DNA of 64,000 nucleotides from Paenibacillus sp. (GCA_031180825.1 JAPSLM010000003.1:308880-372879); one strand, 5' to 3'; numbered from the stretch's first letter, positions 36,588 through 46,919 are shown. The notes: generated from the sequence alone by a model not told the origin. Numbers and translations are program-made.

Positions 36588-37847
36588 TTAGACCAATCCC
36601 GGGTGTAGCGCCCATCCTGTCAAGGCGCCCAAGAGAACGACCGCCCAGGGCGGCAGCTTCCAGAAAACGAGCAGGACGAATAAAACGGCGGCCGCCGCGA
36701 AGTCGGCTGGATTCCGCACGGCGGACGTCCAGATCGGGTCGTACAAGGCGGCAAGCAGCAGCCCGACGACGGCGGCGTTAATGCCCGTCAGCGCCCCTTG
36801 CATGCGCGTATGCGCCCGCAAGGCGTTCCAGAACGGCAGTGCGCCGACGACGAGCAGAAAGCCCGGGAGGAAGACGGCGGCTGTCGCCAGCGCGGCTCCA
36901 ATACCGCCTGCGGCCGCCGCGCCGAGATAAGCGGCGAACGTGAAGAGCGGCCCCGGGACCGCCTGCGCCGCGCCGTACCCGGCTAGAAACGTCTCCGCGC
37001 TCACCCAGCCCGCAGGGACGACCTCCCGCTCCAGCATGGGCAGCACGACGTGCCCGCCGCCGAACACAAGCGCGCCCGCGCGGTAAAAGCTGTCGGCCAG
37101 CGCAAGCCCCATGCCGGGCGCGGCCTGCCGAAGCAGAGGCAGCGCGACAAGCAGCGCGGCGAACAGCGCAAGGCTGATCGCCCCCGCGGTCCGGCCGACC
37201 GGCACGCGAACGGGCTCGGGCGGCGCCTCGGCCGCCCGGCGGAACCGCCAGGCCCCGAACAAGCCGGCGGCCGCGATCAAGGCCACTTGCGTGACGGCGC
37301 CGGGAGCCAGCAGGGCCACCGCAGCCGCCGCAACGGCCAGCGTAGCGCGGGGCCGGTCGGACGCCAGGCTGCGGCCCATGCCGAGCACCGCCTGCGCGAC
37401 GATGGCGACGGCGACAAGCTTCAGCCCGTGGAGCCATCCGGCCTGGGCAATGGACGTCCCGTGCAGCGCAAACGCAAACAGAGCCATGGCGAGGGCGGAC
37501 GGGAGCGTAAAGCCGAGCCAGGCGACCGCCCCTCCGGCCAGGCCGGAGCGGATGATGCCGAGCCCGATGCCGACCTGACTGCTGGCCGGTCCGGGCAAAA
37601 ACTGGCACAGGGCGACCAGATCGGCGTAGCCCCGCTCGTCCAGCCACTTGCGTTTGACGACATACTCGTCCCGGAAATAACCGAGATGCGCCACCGGTCC
37701 CCCGAAGGAGGTCAGCCCCAGCTTTGCGGAAGCGGCGCCGATTTCCAGCAGCCGTATAAATCTGTTTTGGGGTCGGGACGATTCGGCGGAAGTTGTATCT
37801 TCTTTATTCCGCGACGTATCGGATACATCGTTCGGACTCGCAGGCAT
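36588..37847 (-). CDS. chrA: chromate transporter ChrA
   Basis: 419 residues in two homologous halves, each a CHR domain: N-terminal KLGLTSFGGPVAHLGYFRDEYV with LCQFLPGPASSQVGIGLG, and C-terminal AGALVFGGGHVVLPMLEREVV with GYGAAQAVPGPLFTFAAYLG. These duplicated G-G-x-x-x and Q-x-x-PGP motifs define long-chain ChrA, a membrane antiporter exporting chromate. About 25 N-terminal residues are a polar extension. The gene is visibly richer in GC than its neighbours and may be of different origin. Confidence 0.93.
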   Translation of the reverse strand: MPASPNDVSDTSRNKEDTTSAESSRPQNRFIRLLEIGAASAKLGLTSFGGPVAHLGYFRDEYVVKRKWLDERGYADLVALCQFLPGPASSQVGIGLGIIRSGLAGGAVAWLGFTLPSALAMALFAFALHGTSIAQAGWLHGLKLVAVAIVAQAVLGMGRSLASDRPRATLAVAAAAVALLAPGAVTQVALIAAAGLFGAWRFRRAAEAPPEPVRVPVGRTAGAISLALFAALLVALPLLRQAAPGMGLALADSFYRAGALVFGGGHVVLPMLEREVVPAGWVSAETFLAGYGAAQAVPGPLFTFAAYLGAAAAGGIGAALATAAVFLPGFLLVVGALPFWNALRAHTRMQGALTGINAAVVGLLLAALYDPIWTSAVRNPADFAAAAVLFVLLVFWKLPPWAVVLLGALTGWALHPGLV

Positions 37848-37986
37848 GTTGCGAAAAACACTCCTTTTTGTAAGCGAAGGTTATAATTGGCAGCCACTTT
37901 TTCATCAAAACAGATTTTCCGTTCCGATTCAAGTTATTTTTTTGTGATTTTTTATACGCCGGTCGAAGACGGGCTCGACCGCTGAA

Positions 37987-38036
37987 ACAAAAGGCATCCC
38001 TTCCGCTGTGGAAGCACGGCTGAGGATGCCTTTTGT
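37987..38036 (-). terminator. terminator of the large secreted protein gene
   Basis: ACAAAAGGCATCC (38036-38024) pairs with GGATGCCTTTTGT (37999-37987) on the minus strand, followed by TTC, 34 bp after the stop codon. Confidence 0.8.
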
Positions 38037-38069
38037 CGCTGCCTTTCTGCTTACAGGGGGCGGCTCCGG

Positions 38070-40376
38070 TTACGGCTGGAACTCCCGTACCTGCCGTTTG
38101 GCCGGTCCGTTCGGCGTATCGACCGTTTCGTATACGCGGATCGTTACGCCCGTTTCGATCTGCTCGGTCTTGATGCCCGTGAACGAAATGCGCTGCATGC
38201 CGGTGACGAGCTTCTGCGTGCCGGTGAAGCCGGCGGACTGGGAGCCGAGCACCCGGCCGAGCCCGTCGACAAGCTCGAACTCCATCTTCGAGAAGTTCTG
38301 GTCAATGATAACCGGCTCCCGCTGCTCGATCGTCAGCGATATATTCAGATGATACGAATAGCCGGCCGACGTGCTGTAGGTTGTCGCCAGATTGTTCGCA
38401 TCGATGTTGACATCGAATGGATAGAAGCTGATCTTGCCGTACTCCTCTTCCCGCTGCGCGGCGACGCGGAACGTGCCGAGACTCAGCTTGGCCGGCGGGG
38501 CCGCTTTCGGGTCTGTCACGCGGAAGGCGATATTGTCTCCCGTTTCATCCGCCGGCACCATGAACGAATAAGCGACGACATAGCTCGTTCCGGGCATAAT
38601 GGCGGAAGCCGAGGACGTTTGCCGGACGCCCGGGAACGCCTGCCCTTGCGAGTCCAGCAGTTCCGTGCCGATGTCCGGAAGCGCCAGGACCGAGCTTCCG
38701 CGGTTCGTATACTTCACTTTGGCGATGGCCGTTTTGTACCCGTAATCGGTATTTTCGTGCAAATGCAGCTCGACGAGCGACATATCCAGCTTGGAGTCGA
38801 TCAGACTGCTGGCCGCCAAGGGCAGCGGCGTACCGTATTCGTACCTTTTGGCCGCCAAGATCGGATTGTACTGCTGCGCCATGCCTTGAAGCCCGACGAC
38901 CATCACCGGCAGCCCGTCCGTCTTCGTGCCGGATGCCGCACCGGACGAGGAGCTTGCGCCGCTTCCGCTCGTCCCTGTCTTCGTCTGTCCGCTCGCGCCG
39001 CTTGCTGTTCCCGCACCCGCCGCGGACGAGCCGGACGTTGTGCCGGAGGCGCTTGCTCCCGTGCCGCCGGCAGTTCCGGAGGCCGCGCTCCCGCCGCCGG
39101 CGGAGGAAGCGCCGCTTCCGGACGCGGGCGTGTCCGAACCGGCGCTTGTCCCTGCCGCATCCTCCTTCACGCGGATCACAAGCTCCGCCGCGTCCGGCTC
39201 GACGCCGGACGGGAGCAGCGCCGTGTAGCTGAACGATACCGCTGCCTTCGGCGCCAAATACGCGTCGCGCGAGGAACGGGCTTCCGAAGCCGCTGCGGAG
39301 CCTTCTTGGCCGAACTGGTAAGCTCCGGACAGCGCAGGCACCGCGATCATCCGGTCGCTGTCATTGCGCACCGACACAGTGGATTGCACCAGGATGCCGC
39401 TTTCCTGGCGGATCGCCGTCGCTTTCTCGGCGGCGAGCGTCAGTCCGCTGCCCGTGCCGTACCGGGCCAGCGGCTTCTCGCTGCCGAGCTTGACCGCCGG
39501 CGGAAGCCCGCCAAGCGGCAGGCTGCCAAGCACCTTGTCCTCGCCCGTATCCGCCACGGTCAATTGCAAGGTCAGCGGGCCGCCGGACGGTTCGGAAAGC
39601 TCGGCCTTCACGGTCCGCTGGACCGTTTCGTTCGGCTGCAGCGAGGAGCCGCCCGGGCCCGAAAGGGTGCCGGGGAGCGTACGTCCGTCGGCCGTCAGCA
39701 GCCGGTATTGAAGTCCCGACGGAAGCGTTACGCCCGTTTTGCCGCTGGCGGTCACATACAGATTCAGATACAGATACGGCTTGCCGTTCTCGACGACGCG
39801 AACACCGTCTCCCTGTACAAACGTAAGGAATGCATCCTCTTTGGCTGCAGGGTCCGCGTCTTTGAGCCGCACGACGGTTTGCGAAGCCACAGGCCCCCCT
39901 CCGGGGAGCGAGTCCGCCACGGGCAGCGCGCCGATGTCGCGCGTCTGGTCGGCCCCGCTGCCGTCCCAGGCGTACAGGGCGACCTTCAGTCCATCGGCCT
40001 TGACGCCCGGTGCAAGCTGGGAGTAAAAGTCAAACGTCTGCTCCTTGCCCGGCTGAACGCGGGCGCTTTGCTTGCTGCCCAGACGGGCCGGATAGCGGTT
40101 CCCCGCTTCGTCCACGACCCGCACGCCGTAGCCGTTGAAATCGACCGCGCCGCTGCCGCCGTTATGAAGCTTCAGCGAGAACTGCATCAGCGGCGAATCG
40201 CCGCCCGCGGCAAGCGATGCGTTCTCCAGCGTAAAGTAGGTGTCGCCGGCCACAAAAACGCCCGGCTTTCCCGCATAAACGGGCGGGACGGAAGCCGACA
40301 GACAGACGGCGCTTATCGCAAGCGCTCCGAGCCAAGCCGTACGGGACGGCTTCGTTAACATCTTTAAGCTTTTCAA
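38070..40376 (-). CDS. large secreted protein with repeated beta-domains and Ser/Gly/Ala linker
   Basis: About 768 residues from TTG 40376 (AAAGGAGGA upstream). A signal peptide ends near PPVYAG. Two or three beta-rich domains (FTLENASLAAGGDSPLMQFS; NDSDRMIAVPALSG) precede a low-complexity linker of Gly, Ser, Ala and Thr (roughly residues 420-490), then more beta-domains resembling DUF-type or DUF4352-like folds (VELHLHENTDYGYKTAIAKV, YSYHLNISLTIEQREPVI). It is 38 bp downstream of a MacB-like permease gene, so it may work with, or be handled by, that exporter. No enzyme motif seen. Confidence 0.75.
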   Translation of the reverse strand: MKSLKMLTKPSRTAWLGALAISAVCLSASVPPVYAGKPGVFVAGDTYFTLENASLAAGGDSPLMQFSLKLHNGGSGAVDFNGYGVRVVDEAGNRYPARLGSKQSARVQPGKEQTFDFYSQLAPGVKADGLKVALYAWDGSGADQTRDIGALPVADSLPGGGPVASQTVVRLKDADPAAKEDAFLTFVQGDGVRVVENGKPYLYLNLYVTASGKTGVTLPSGLQYRLLTADGRTLPGTLSGPGGSSLQPNETVQRTVKAELSEPSGGPLTLQLTVADTGEDKVLGSLPLGGLPPAVKLGSEKPLARYGTGSGLTLAAEKATAIRQESGILVQSTVSVRNDSDRMIAVPALSGAYQFGQEGSAAASEARSSRDAYLAPKAAVSFSYTALLPSGVEPDAAELVIRVKEDAAGTSAGSDTPASGSGASSAGGGSAASGTAGGTGASASGTTSGSSAAGAGTASGASGQTKTGTSGSGASSSSGAASGTKTDGLPVMVVGLQGMAQQYNPILAAKRYEYGTPLPLAASSLIDSKLDMSLVELHLHENTDYGYKTAIAKVKYTNRGSSVLALPDIGTELLDSQGQAFPGVRQTSSASAIMPGTSYVVAYSFMVPADETGDNIAFRVTDPKAAPPAKLSLGTFRVAAQREEEYGKISFYPFDVNIDANNLATTYSTSAGYSYHLNISLTIEQREPVIIDQNFSKMEFELVDGLGRVLGSQSAGFTGTQKLVTGMQRISFTGIKTEQIETGVTIRVYETVDTPNGPAKRQVREFQP

Positions 40377-40414
40377 AAGCTGCTTCCTCCTTTGGTAAAA
40401 ACTAGATGACAAGT

Positions 40415-41593
40415 TTAATCAAAGCGGAGCGCGTCGATCGGACGAAGCTTGGACGCTTTGTTCGCCGGGTACAAGCCGAACACGACGCCGACAAGCACGG
40501 AGAACAGGAACGCGTACAAGCCGATATCCATCGACAGCTTGGTCGTTTGATTCGGGTTGATCATCGGCCATACAAGCGCCAGACCGCTGCCGAGCAGCAG
40601 TCCGACGAGGCCGCCGATGCCGCTGATGACCGTCGCCTCGACGAGGAACTGCATCAGAATGCTGCGCCGCTTCGCCCCGATCGACTTGCGGATGCCGATC
40701 TCCCGCGTCCGCTCGCTGACCGTGACCAGCATAATGTTCATAATGCCGATGCCGCCGACGAGCAGCGAAATGCAGGCTACGCTGATCAGCTGATTCGTCA
40801 GCGTGCTCGATGCGGCGACCCGCGCATTCATCAGCTCGTCCTGATTGACCAGGTTGAAGCCCTGATCGCTTTTGAATTTATAGGTCAAATACTGCTTCAT
40901 CGTATCCTGCGCTTTGTAAATGTCTTCCTTCGTCGGCGAATCGACGTAGGTCGTCCGGATATTGCCGAGCTTGAAAGCGCGCTGCGCCGTCGTGAGCGGG
41001 ACGAATACCGCGTTGTCCATCGAGGTGCCGCCCGTCCCGGTCCCCTTGCTTTTCAGCTTGCCGACGACGGTGAAGACGATGCCGTCGATATTGATCTGCT
41101 CGCCTGTCGGATCGAGCGTGCCGAAGTACGTTTGGGCCACCTCGCTGCCGAGCACGGCAACCGGGTTGCGGAATTCGAGATCGGCATCGACGATAAAGCG
41201 CCCGGCCTCAAGCTGGCCTTTCATAATGCCCAGGTACCGGTCGTTCGTGCCCGTCACCGTAAATTTCTCCTGCGTCCGGTCGTACTTGATATTGGCGTTC
41301 GCTTTATTGATCGTAGGTGCGATCGAGGAAAACTCCGGCAGCTGCTCCAGCTGCATCAGATCGTTGTAATCGAGCTGCTGCGCCCGACCCGTTCCCAGCA
41401 CATTGACGACGAGCATGTTCGTGCCGAGGTTCTCGTACTGCTTCTCGATCTGGTCCGACGTGCCGCGCCCGATCGCAACGAGCGTGACGACGGAGCTGAC
41501 GCCGATAATCACGCCGAGCATGGTAAGCATGGTGCGCATCGGATTGGACAATACCGTCCGCAGCGCCATGATGATCAGTTCGCTCGTTCTCAT
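40415..41593 (-). CDS. MacB-like ABC permease
   Basis: 392 residues. The N-terminal MacB_PCD helix (MRTMLTMLGVIIGVSSVVTLVAIGRG), a long extracytoplasmic domain and three C-terminal helices of the FtsX family (LISVACISLLVGGIGIMNIM; ISGIGGLVGLLLGSG; LYAFLFSVLVGVVFGL) give the standard MacB topology. Its ATG overlaps the ATPase stop by four bases (ATGA). It forms an efflux or mechanotransmission exporter with the ATPase and the adaptor protein encoded upstream. Confidence 0.92.
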   Translation of the reverse strand: MRTSELIIMALRTVLSNPMRTMLTMLGVIIGVSSVVTLVAIGRGTSDQIEKQYENLGTNMLVVNVLGTGRAQQLDYNDLMQLEQLPEFSSIAPTINKANANIKYDRTQEKFTVTGTNDRYLGIMKGQLEAGRFIVDADLEFRNPVAVLGSEVAQTYFGTLDPTGEQINIDGIVFTVVGKLKSKGTGTGGTSMDNAVFVPLTTAQRAFKLGNIRTTYVDSPTKEDIYKAQDTMKQYLTYKFKSDQGFNLVNQDELMNARVAASSTLTNQLISVACISLLVGGIGIMNIMLVTVSERTREIGIRKSIGAKRRSILMQFLVEATVISGIGGLVGLLLGSGLALVWPMINPNQTTKLSMDIGLYAFLFSVLVGVVFGLYPANKASKLRPIDALRFD

Positions 41594-42309
41594 GCCGTCA
41601 CCCCCGCCGATCCGCCCGGAATCTCTGCCAGCCTCTCGTCACGGACGATCAGGCCGTCCCGGATCGACACCACGCGTTTGGCGTTCTCGGCAATATGCAG
41701 GTCGTGCGTGATCAGAACGATGGTATTGCCCTGCTCGTTGAGCCGGATCATCAGCTCCAGCACTTCCTTGCCGGTCTTGGAATCCAGCGCTCCCGTCGGC
41801 TCGTCGGCCAGCATCAGCGACGGCGACACCGCCAGCGCCCGCGCAATCGCTACCCGCTGCTGCTGCCCCCCGGACAGCTCGCTCGGTTTATGGTGGCCGC
41901 GCTGGCCCATCCCCAGCAGCTCCAGCATCCGGAGCGCCGTTTCGCGGCGCTTCTTGCTCGGCACGCCCGAGTAAATCAAGGGCAATTCCACATTTTCCAG
42001 CGCGGTAAGCTTGGGAAGCAGATTGAACTGTTGAAAAATAAATCCGATTTTTTTGTTCCGCAGCTCCGCAAGCTGGTTGTCGGTCATGTTCTCGGTCGCC
42101 ACGCCGTCCAGCTTGTAGGAGCCGGAGGTGGGCACGTCCAGCAGGCCGATCGTATTCATCAAGGTCGACTTCCCGGAACCGCTCGGCCCGACGATCGCGA
42201 CGAAGTCCCCCCGCTCCACCGTGAGCGACAGATCGTTCAATATGCGCAGCTTTTCCGCGCCCCGTTCGTATTCCTTCGTAATGTGTTTCAGCTCAATCAT
42301 CGGTTCCAT
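41590..42309 (-). CDS. MacB-type ABC ATPase
   Basis: 239 residues, LolD/MacB group: Walker A GPSGSGKST, signature LSGGQQQR, Walker B LMLADEPTGALD, switch His in LITHDLH. ATG 42309 is chosen because AAGGAGGAAG precedes it; an upstream frame to 42411 overlaps the adaptor gene and is not protein-like. Powers the permease at 40415. Confidence 0.93.
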   Translation of the reverse strand: MEPMIELKHITKEYERGAEKLRILNDLSLTVERGDFVAIVGPSGSGKSTLMNTIGLLDVPTSGSYKLDGVATENMTDNQLAELRNKKIGFIFQQFNLLPKLTALENVELPLIYSGVPSKKRRETALRMLELLGMGQRGHHKPSELSGGQQQRVAIARALAVSPSLMLADEPTGALDSKTGKEVLELMIRLNEQGNTIVLITHDLHIAENAKRVVSIRDGLIVRDERLAEIPGGSAGVTA

Positions 42310-42331
42310 GCCGGGCTTCCTCCTTTCGCCG

Positions 42332-44041
42332 TTACCTGCCGGTCTGGCCGCCGCCTCCGTTGGCGCGGTTCCCGCCGCCGGCATTCCCGCCTCCTGCTCC
42401 GCCCGGAGCAATCTGAAACGTGCCGCCGCCCGGAAATCCGCCGCCTTGGCCGCCCTGGAACTGCTGGCGCAGCCTGTCGACCTCGGATTGGCTTAAATTT
42501 TGCCGCTGCTGCCGTACGGGCACGATCACTTTTTCGCCTTCCTTGAGCCCTTCGGTGATCTCCACTTCGGTTTTGCTGCGGATGCCGATCTTGATCTCCT
42601 GCTCCTCCCGCGAGCCGTCGGGCCGCTCCACGGTAACGAACCGCTTGCCTTTTTGCTGCTGAAGCGCCTCCATCGGCAGAACGAGAATGTCCTTTTTGTC
42701 CTGAATCAAAATGTTCGCCGTTCCCGTCATGCCGTAGCGCAGCTCGCCCGAATTTTTGACCGCTACCACGACGTCGTAGAACGTAACCCCGTTGGTCGTC
42801 GTTCCGACCGTAGATACCTGGGTCACTTCCCCTTCGAACTTGCGCCCCGGCAGCGAATCGACGGCCACCTCCGCTTTCATGCCGCTCTTCACGTTCGGCA
42901 GATCGAGCTCGTCGACCTGAATGGGAAGCTGCATGAAATCGAGGCTGGCCACCGCTCCGAACAAGGTCGACCCTTCAACCTTGGCCCCTGCCGGGTAGCT
43001 CGCCAGCACATTCGTTTTCTTGTTGGCAAAATCCGTGGAAAATACTCCGTCAAAAGGCGCCTTGAGCGTCAATTGATTTAACTTGTCCTCCAGGCTGGCA
43101 ATCGTCGCCTGCTGGCGCTCAATCGCCGCCTGCTTGTTTAAAATATCGCCGGACAGCGTATCGCTGCCGATGACGGCAAGCAGATCGCCTTTGTTCACAT
43201 GGCTTCCGGACTTGACCTTCAATTCGCGGATGCTTCCGTTCGCTCCGGCGAACACCGTCTCGGTTTTTATGTATTCCAGCGTTCCCTTCTCCTGCGAGTC
43301 GACGCTGCGTCCGCCGATTACCGCGGTTCCTTTCACTTTCAACCCGGCATCCAGCGTCCCGTCGTTCGCCACGGTCACTTCGACATCGACCAGCTTGCCG
43401 CCAGTGCTGTCCGGCCTCGTCAAGGTGCCCACCGCTGCGACCGTTCCCGTCTTCGTCAGCAGGAATCCGTCGGGAGCGAGATCGAGCGGATCGCCCTTCT
43501 TCAGCTGCGAAGCGTCCTCCAGCAAAAAAGGCAGCTTCACCGTCAGCGAGGACAAGTCCGCAATCGCGCCTATGCGGCTCGATTTGGTCGTGTTCGAGCC
43601 CGTATCCAGATTGCCGGACAACGTCAGCTTGCCGCCGATCGGAGCGGTGATTTGCAGGTTCCGCTGCTGGGTCCGCAGATCGTTCAAATCATTTTCCATC
43701 TGTCGAAGGCTCGTTCGCGCCTCCTGCAGATTCGTTTCGAGCGTCGGATCGGCGATTTCCACCAGCACGTCCCCTTTTTTGACCGGCTGGTTCCGGGCCA
43801 GGTTCATCGTCTTGATCGTGCCGTCCGCCGGAGCGATAATATTTTGCATGTCCCTTGCCTCGAACTGGGAAGTGCCGGATACCGTCGACCGGATTTCCCC
43901 TTTCTTGACCTCGACCGTCTTGTCCCGTACGCTGGCAGCCGCTTTTTTCGGTTTCTGTTGCAAATACACGTACGTTCCGGCTCCGACCACCAAGAGGCCG
44001 AGGACGCCGAGGATCCATTTTTTGTAGCGCAGCCACGCCAT
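42332..44041 (-). CDS. MacA-like periplasmic adaptor (membrane fusion protein)
   Basis: 569 residues: one N-terminal membrane anchor (WILGVLGLLVVGAGTYVYL), lipoyl/biotinyl-like half motifs (NIIAPADGTIKTMNLARNQP; LTLKAPFDGVFSTDF), a coiled coil, beta-barrel (VSTVGTTTNGVTFYDVVVAV) and a Gly/Asn-rich C-terminal tail from ~530. In Gram-positives such adaptors join MacB-type ABC pumps to export peptides or antibiotics. First gene of the adaptor-ATPase-permease-secreted protein operon. Two lipoyl regions make it longer than typical MacA. Confidence 0.88.
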   Translation of the reverse strand: MAWLRYKKWILGVLGLLVVGAGTYVYLQQKPKKAAASVRDKTVEVKKGEIRSTVSGTSQFEARDMQNIIAPADGTIKTMNLARNQPVKKGDVLVEIADPTLETNLQEARTSLRQMENDLNDLRTQQRNLQITAPIGGKLTLSGNLDTGSNTTKSSRIGAIADLSSLTVKLPFLLEDASQLKKGDPLDLAPDGFLLTKTGTVAAVGTLTRPDSTGGKLVDVEVTVANDGTLDAGLKVKGTAVIGGRSVDSQEKGTLEYIKTETVFAGANGSIRELKVKSGSHVNKGDLLAVIGSDTLSGDILNKQAAIERQQATIASLEDKLNQLTLKAPFDGVFSTDFANKKTNVLASYPAGAKVEGSTLFGAVASLDFMQLPIQVDELDLPNVKSGMKAEVAVDSLPGRKFEGEVTQVSTVGTTTNGVTFYDVVVAVKNSGELRYGMTGTANILIQDKKDILVLPMEALQQQKGKRFVTVERPDGSREEQEIKIGIRSKTEVEITEGLKEGEKVIVPVRQQRQNLSQSEVDRLRQQFQGGQGGGFPGGGTFQIAPGGAGGGNAGGGNRANGGGGQTGR

Positions 44042-44183
44042 CCGCGTCTCTCCTTTCTAAATCTGTAGCGTTGATCACCTCTTCCAATGTAGCACCCGTT
44101 TGTAAAAAAAAAGTGAAAAGTCGCTTAATCCCAACTTAAAGTGAACGCGGGCGGCCCGCTGCCGACCGTCCGGGAACGCCAAA

Positions 44184-44222
44184 GAGCCCGCAACAACGAC
44201 AAAATCGTTATTGCAGGCTGGG
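44184..44222 (-). terminator. terminator of pckA
   Basis: GCCTGCAATAACGA pairs with TCGTTGTTGCGGGC around TTTT on the minus strand, followed by TCTTTGG, 15 bp after the pckA stop. Confidence 0.8.
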
Positions 44223-44236
44223 TATGCAGCTCGGCT

Positions 44237-45820
44237 TTAGCTCAAACGCGGACCGGCGGCGCGAACCGCCTCAGGCGCATCCGCAAACTTCGCGAAGTTG
44301 CGGACAAACCGTTCGGCAAGCTCCCGGGCTTTCGCGTCGTAAGCTTGTTTGTCCTCCCACGTGCTGCGAGGCCGCAGCACTTCATCCGGTACGCCGGGAA
44401 CGCGGCTCGGCACCAGCACGCCGAATACCGGGTCCGGGGTAAACTCCGCTTGCTCCAGCTTGCCCTCCAAGGCAGCCGTCACCATCGCGCGGGTATATGC
44501 CAAATTCATCCGCTTGCCTACCCCGTAAGGCCCTCCGGACCAGCCGGTGTTCACCAGGTAGACGCGGGATTCGTGCTGATCGATTTTGCGCCCCAGCATC
44601 TCGGCATAGACGCTCGGACTTAGCGGCAGAAACGGCGACCCGAAGCATGCGGAGAACGTCGTCTCCGGCTCCGTCACACCCCGCTCCGTTCCGGCCAGCT
44701 TGGATGTATAGCCGGACAGAAAATGATACATCGCCTGCTCCTTCGTCAGCTTCGCAATCGGGGGCAGCACCCCGAATGCGTCGGCCGTCAGGAAGATGAT
44801 CGTCTCCGGATGCCCCGCCGTACCGGGAATCACTGCGTTCGCTATCGATTCAAGCGGGTAAGCGGCCCGCGTATTTTCCGTGCGGGAGCCGTCATGGTAA
44901 TCCGCTTCCAGCGTGTCCGGCCGCAGCACCACATTTTCTAGCACGGCCCCGAACCGGATCGCATTCCAAATTTGCGGCTCCTTCTCTTCGGTTAGCCCGA
45001 TGCACTTGGCATAGCAGCCGCCCTCGAAGTTGAACACGCCGCGGTCCGACCAGCCGTGCTCGTCGTCGCCGATCAAGCGGCGGTTCGGGTCGGCGGACAG
45101 CGTCGTTTTCCCCGTGCCGGACAGCCCGAAGAACAGCGCCACATCGCCCTTTTCTCCGACGTTGGCCGAGCAGTGCATCGGAAACACGCCTCGGAAAGGC
45201 AGCAAATAGTTCAGCACGCTGAAAATCGACTTCTTCATCTCGCCCGCGTATTCCGTTCCGCCGATCAGTACGATTCGCTTCTCCATGGAAACGACGATGA
45301 ACGTGCCGGACTTCGTCCCGTCTGCGGCAGGGTCGGCCTGCAAGCCGGGCAGCGCAATCACGGTAAATTCCGCGCGATGCGTCTTCAATTCCTCCGTCGT
45401 CGGGCGAATAAACAGCTGGCGCACGAACAAATTATGCCACGCGTATTCGTTCACGACGCGAATCGGCAGCCGGTATTCCTCATCCGCTCCGGCGAAGCCG
45501 TCGAACACGTACAGCTCGCGTTCCTTCATATATTGTGCCGCTTTGGCTAGTAAACGATCGAAGTGCTGCTCCGCCATCGGCTGGTTGACGGCTCCCCAAG
45601 CGATATGTCCGTCGACGGAAGCCTCCTGCACGATATATTTATCCTTGGGCGAACGGCCCGTAAATTTTCCGGTGAAGGCCCGCAGCGCCCCGCTGGATGC
45701 AAGCTCCGCTTCCTGCCGCTTTAACGCGGCTTGAATCAATAAAGGAACCGGCAAATTATAATGAACGTTCCCCCCGGCAAGAAGCGCCGCCGTATCGAAG
45801 CTGTACTCCGTCGTTTTCAT
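44237..45820 (-). CDS. pckA: phosphoenolpyruvate carboxykinase (ATP)
   Basis: 527 residues, full length. Converts oxaloacetate and ATP to PEP and CO2, the first committed gluconeogenic step. Motifs intact: [29 protein letters not shown], the kinase-1a P-loop [11 protein letters not shown], kinase-2 [11 protein letters not shown] and the adenine-binding [18 protein letters not shown] 45820 gives the usual N-terminus; a TTG at 45832 is also in frame but lies over the ribosome site. Monocistronic with its own terminator. Confidence 0.96.
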   Translation of the reverse strand: MKTTEYSFDTAALLAGGNVHYNLPVPLLIQAALKRQEAELASSGALRAFTGKFTGRSPKDKYIVQEASVDGHIAWGAVNQPMAEQHFDRLLAKAAQYMKERELYVFDGFAGADEEYRLPIRVVNEYAWHNLFVRQLFIRPTTEELKTHRAEFTVIALPGLQADPAADGTKSGTFIVVSMEKRIVLIGGTEYAGEMKKSIFSVLNYLLPFRGVFPMHCSANVGEKGDVALFFGLSGTGKTTLSADPNRRLIGDDEHGWSDRGVFNFEGGCYAKCIGLTEEKEPQIWNAIRFGAVLENVVLRPDTLEADYHDGSRTENTRAAYPLESIANAVIPGTAGHPETIIFLTADAFGVLPPIAKLTKEQAMYHFLSGYTSKLAGTERGVTEPETTFSACFGSPFLPLSPSVYAEMLGRKIDQHESRVYLVNTGWSGGPYGVGKRMNLAYTRAMVTAALEGKLEQAEFTPDPVFGVLVPSRVPGVPDEVLRPRSTWEDKQAYDAKARELAERFVRNFAKFADAPEAVRAAGPRLS

Positions 45821-45965
45821 GAAATGCCCCAACCCCTTCTATCCTCATGTCATTCTCAATTTATTGTACACTATTTTTTTATATATTGTATACTATTTGG
45901 TCATAATGTTCACGGTTTGGACGAATAATTCCGCAAACGTAATCATTCTGCGGGCATAATTAAAA

Positions 45966-45999
45966 AGAGGGACGATCCGATACGTTGGATCATCCCTCT
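45966..45999 (-). terminator. terminator of the SDR gene
   Basis: GAGGGATGATCC pairs with GGATCGTCCCTC on the minus strand and is followed by TTTTTAATT. Confidence 0.88.
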
Positions 46000-46049
46000 C
46001 GCATTACGCGCATGCTATGTTAATGTAAAAAATGTTCCGTCCGTTGTGC

Positions 46050-46919
46050 TTATCCGCCCACAATTTCGCCGCCGTTGATATGCAGAAATTGGCCGGACAT
46101 ATAGGAAGAGTCGTCCGACGCTAGAAACACATAGGCCGGTCCGAGCTCTTCGGGCTGTCCGGGCCGTTTCATCGGCGAGTCGCCGCCGAATTCCGCCACT
46201 TTCTTCTCCTCGAACGTCGAAGGAATAAGCGGCGTCCAAATCGGTCCCGGCGCTATGCCGTTCACACGAATGCCCTTGCCGACCAGGTTCATCGACAGCG
46301 AGCGGGTGAAGGAGACGATCGCTCCTTTGGTCGCCGAATAGTCGATCAGCTCGGGATTGCCCCGGTACGCCGTAATCGAGGCCGTGTTGATGATGGACGA
46401 TCCTTCTTTTAAATGAGGCAGCGCCGCCTTCGTCATATAAAAGAACGAAAAGAAGTTCGTCCGGAACGTCCGCTCCAGCTGCTCTTGCGATATGTCGTCA
46501 ATGCTTTGCCGCGGATGCTGCTCGGCCGCATTATTCACCAGAACGTCCAGCCCGCCGAATGTCTCAATCGTCCGCTTTACGGTTTCCCGGCAGAATGCCT
46601 CATCCCCGACATCGCCTTGAATCAGCAGGCACTTCCGGCCTTCCGCTTCAATCAGGCGCTTCGTCTCCTCCGCATCCTCCGTTTCGTTCAAATAGACGAT
46701 GGCCAGATCCGCTCCTTCGGCCGCAAAGCATACCGCCGCAGCGCGTCCGATTCCGCTGTCCCCGCCGGTGATCACCGCAACCTTTCCCTGCAGCTTCCCG
46801 CTCCCCTTGTAGTTTCGGTCAACAGCCTTAGGTCTGGGGATCATGCGCCTTTCGACGCCGGGCTGCCGATCCTGATGCTGTGCCGGCATCGTTTGCTTGT
46901 CCGTTGGAAGTGTGCTCAC
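46050..46919 (-). CDS. short-chain dehydrogenase/reductase (YhdF/YhxD type)
   Basis: About 289 residues. The cofactor motif TGGDSGIGRAAAV (TGxxxGIG), NNAAEQ, catalytic Ser in INTASITAY, YSATKGA (Tyr-x-x-x-Lys) and GPIWTPLIP identify a classical SDR of the general-stress YhdF/YhxD group, with a ~45-residue N-terminal extension ahead of the Rossmann core. GTG 46919 follows AGAGGAG; a TTG at 46946 overlaps the upstream stop. In Bacillus, relatives belong to the sigma-B stress regulon. Confidence 0.9.
   Translation of the reverse strand: MSTLPTDKQTMPAQHQDRQPGVERRMIPRPKAVDRNYKGSGKLQGKVAVITGGDSGIGRAAAVCFAAEGADLAIVYLNETEDAEETKRLIEAEGRKCLLIQGDVGDEAFCRETVKRTIETFGGLDVLVNNAAEQHPRQSIDDISQEQLERTFRTNFFSFFYMTKAALPHLKEGSSIINTASITAYRGNPELIDYSATKGAIVSFTRSLSMNLVGKGIRVNGIAPGPIWTPLIPSTFEEKKVAEFGGDSPMKRPGQPEELGPAYVFLASDDSSYMSGQFLHINGGEIVGG

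Noticed and set aside
38349..40358. Plus-strand frame of 669 codons opposite the secreted protein
   Set aside because: Antisense shadow: Arg-rich, no ribosome site, no domain.
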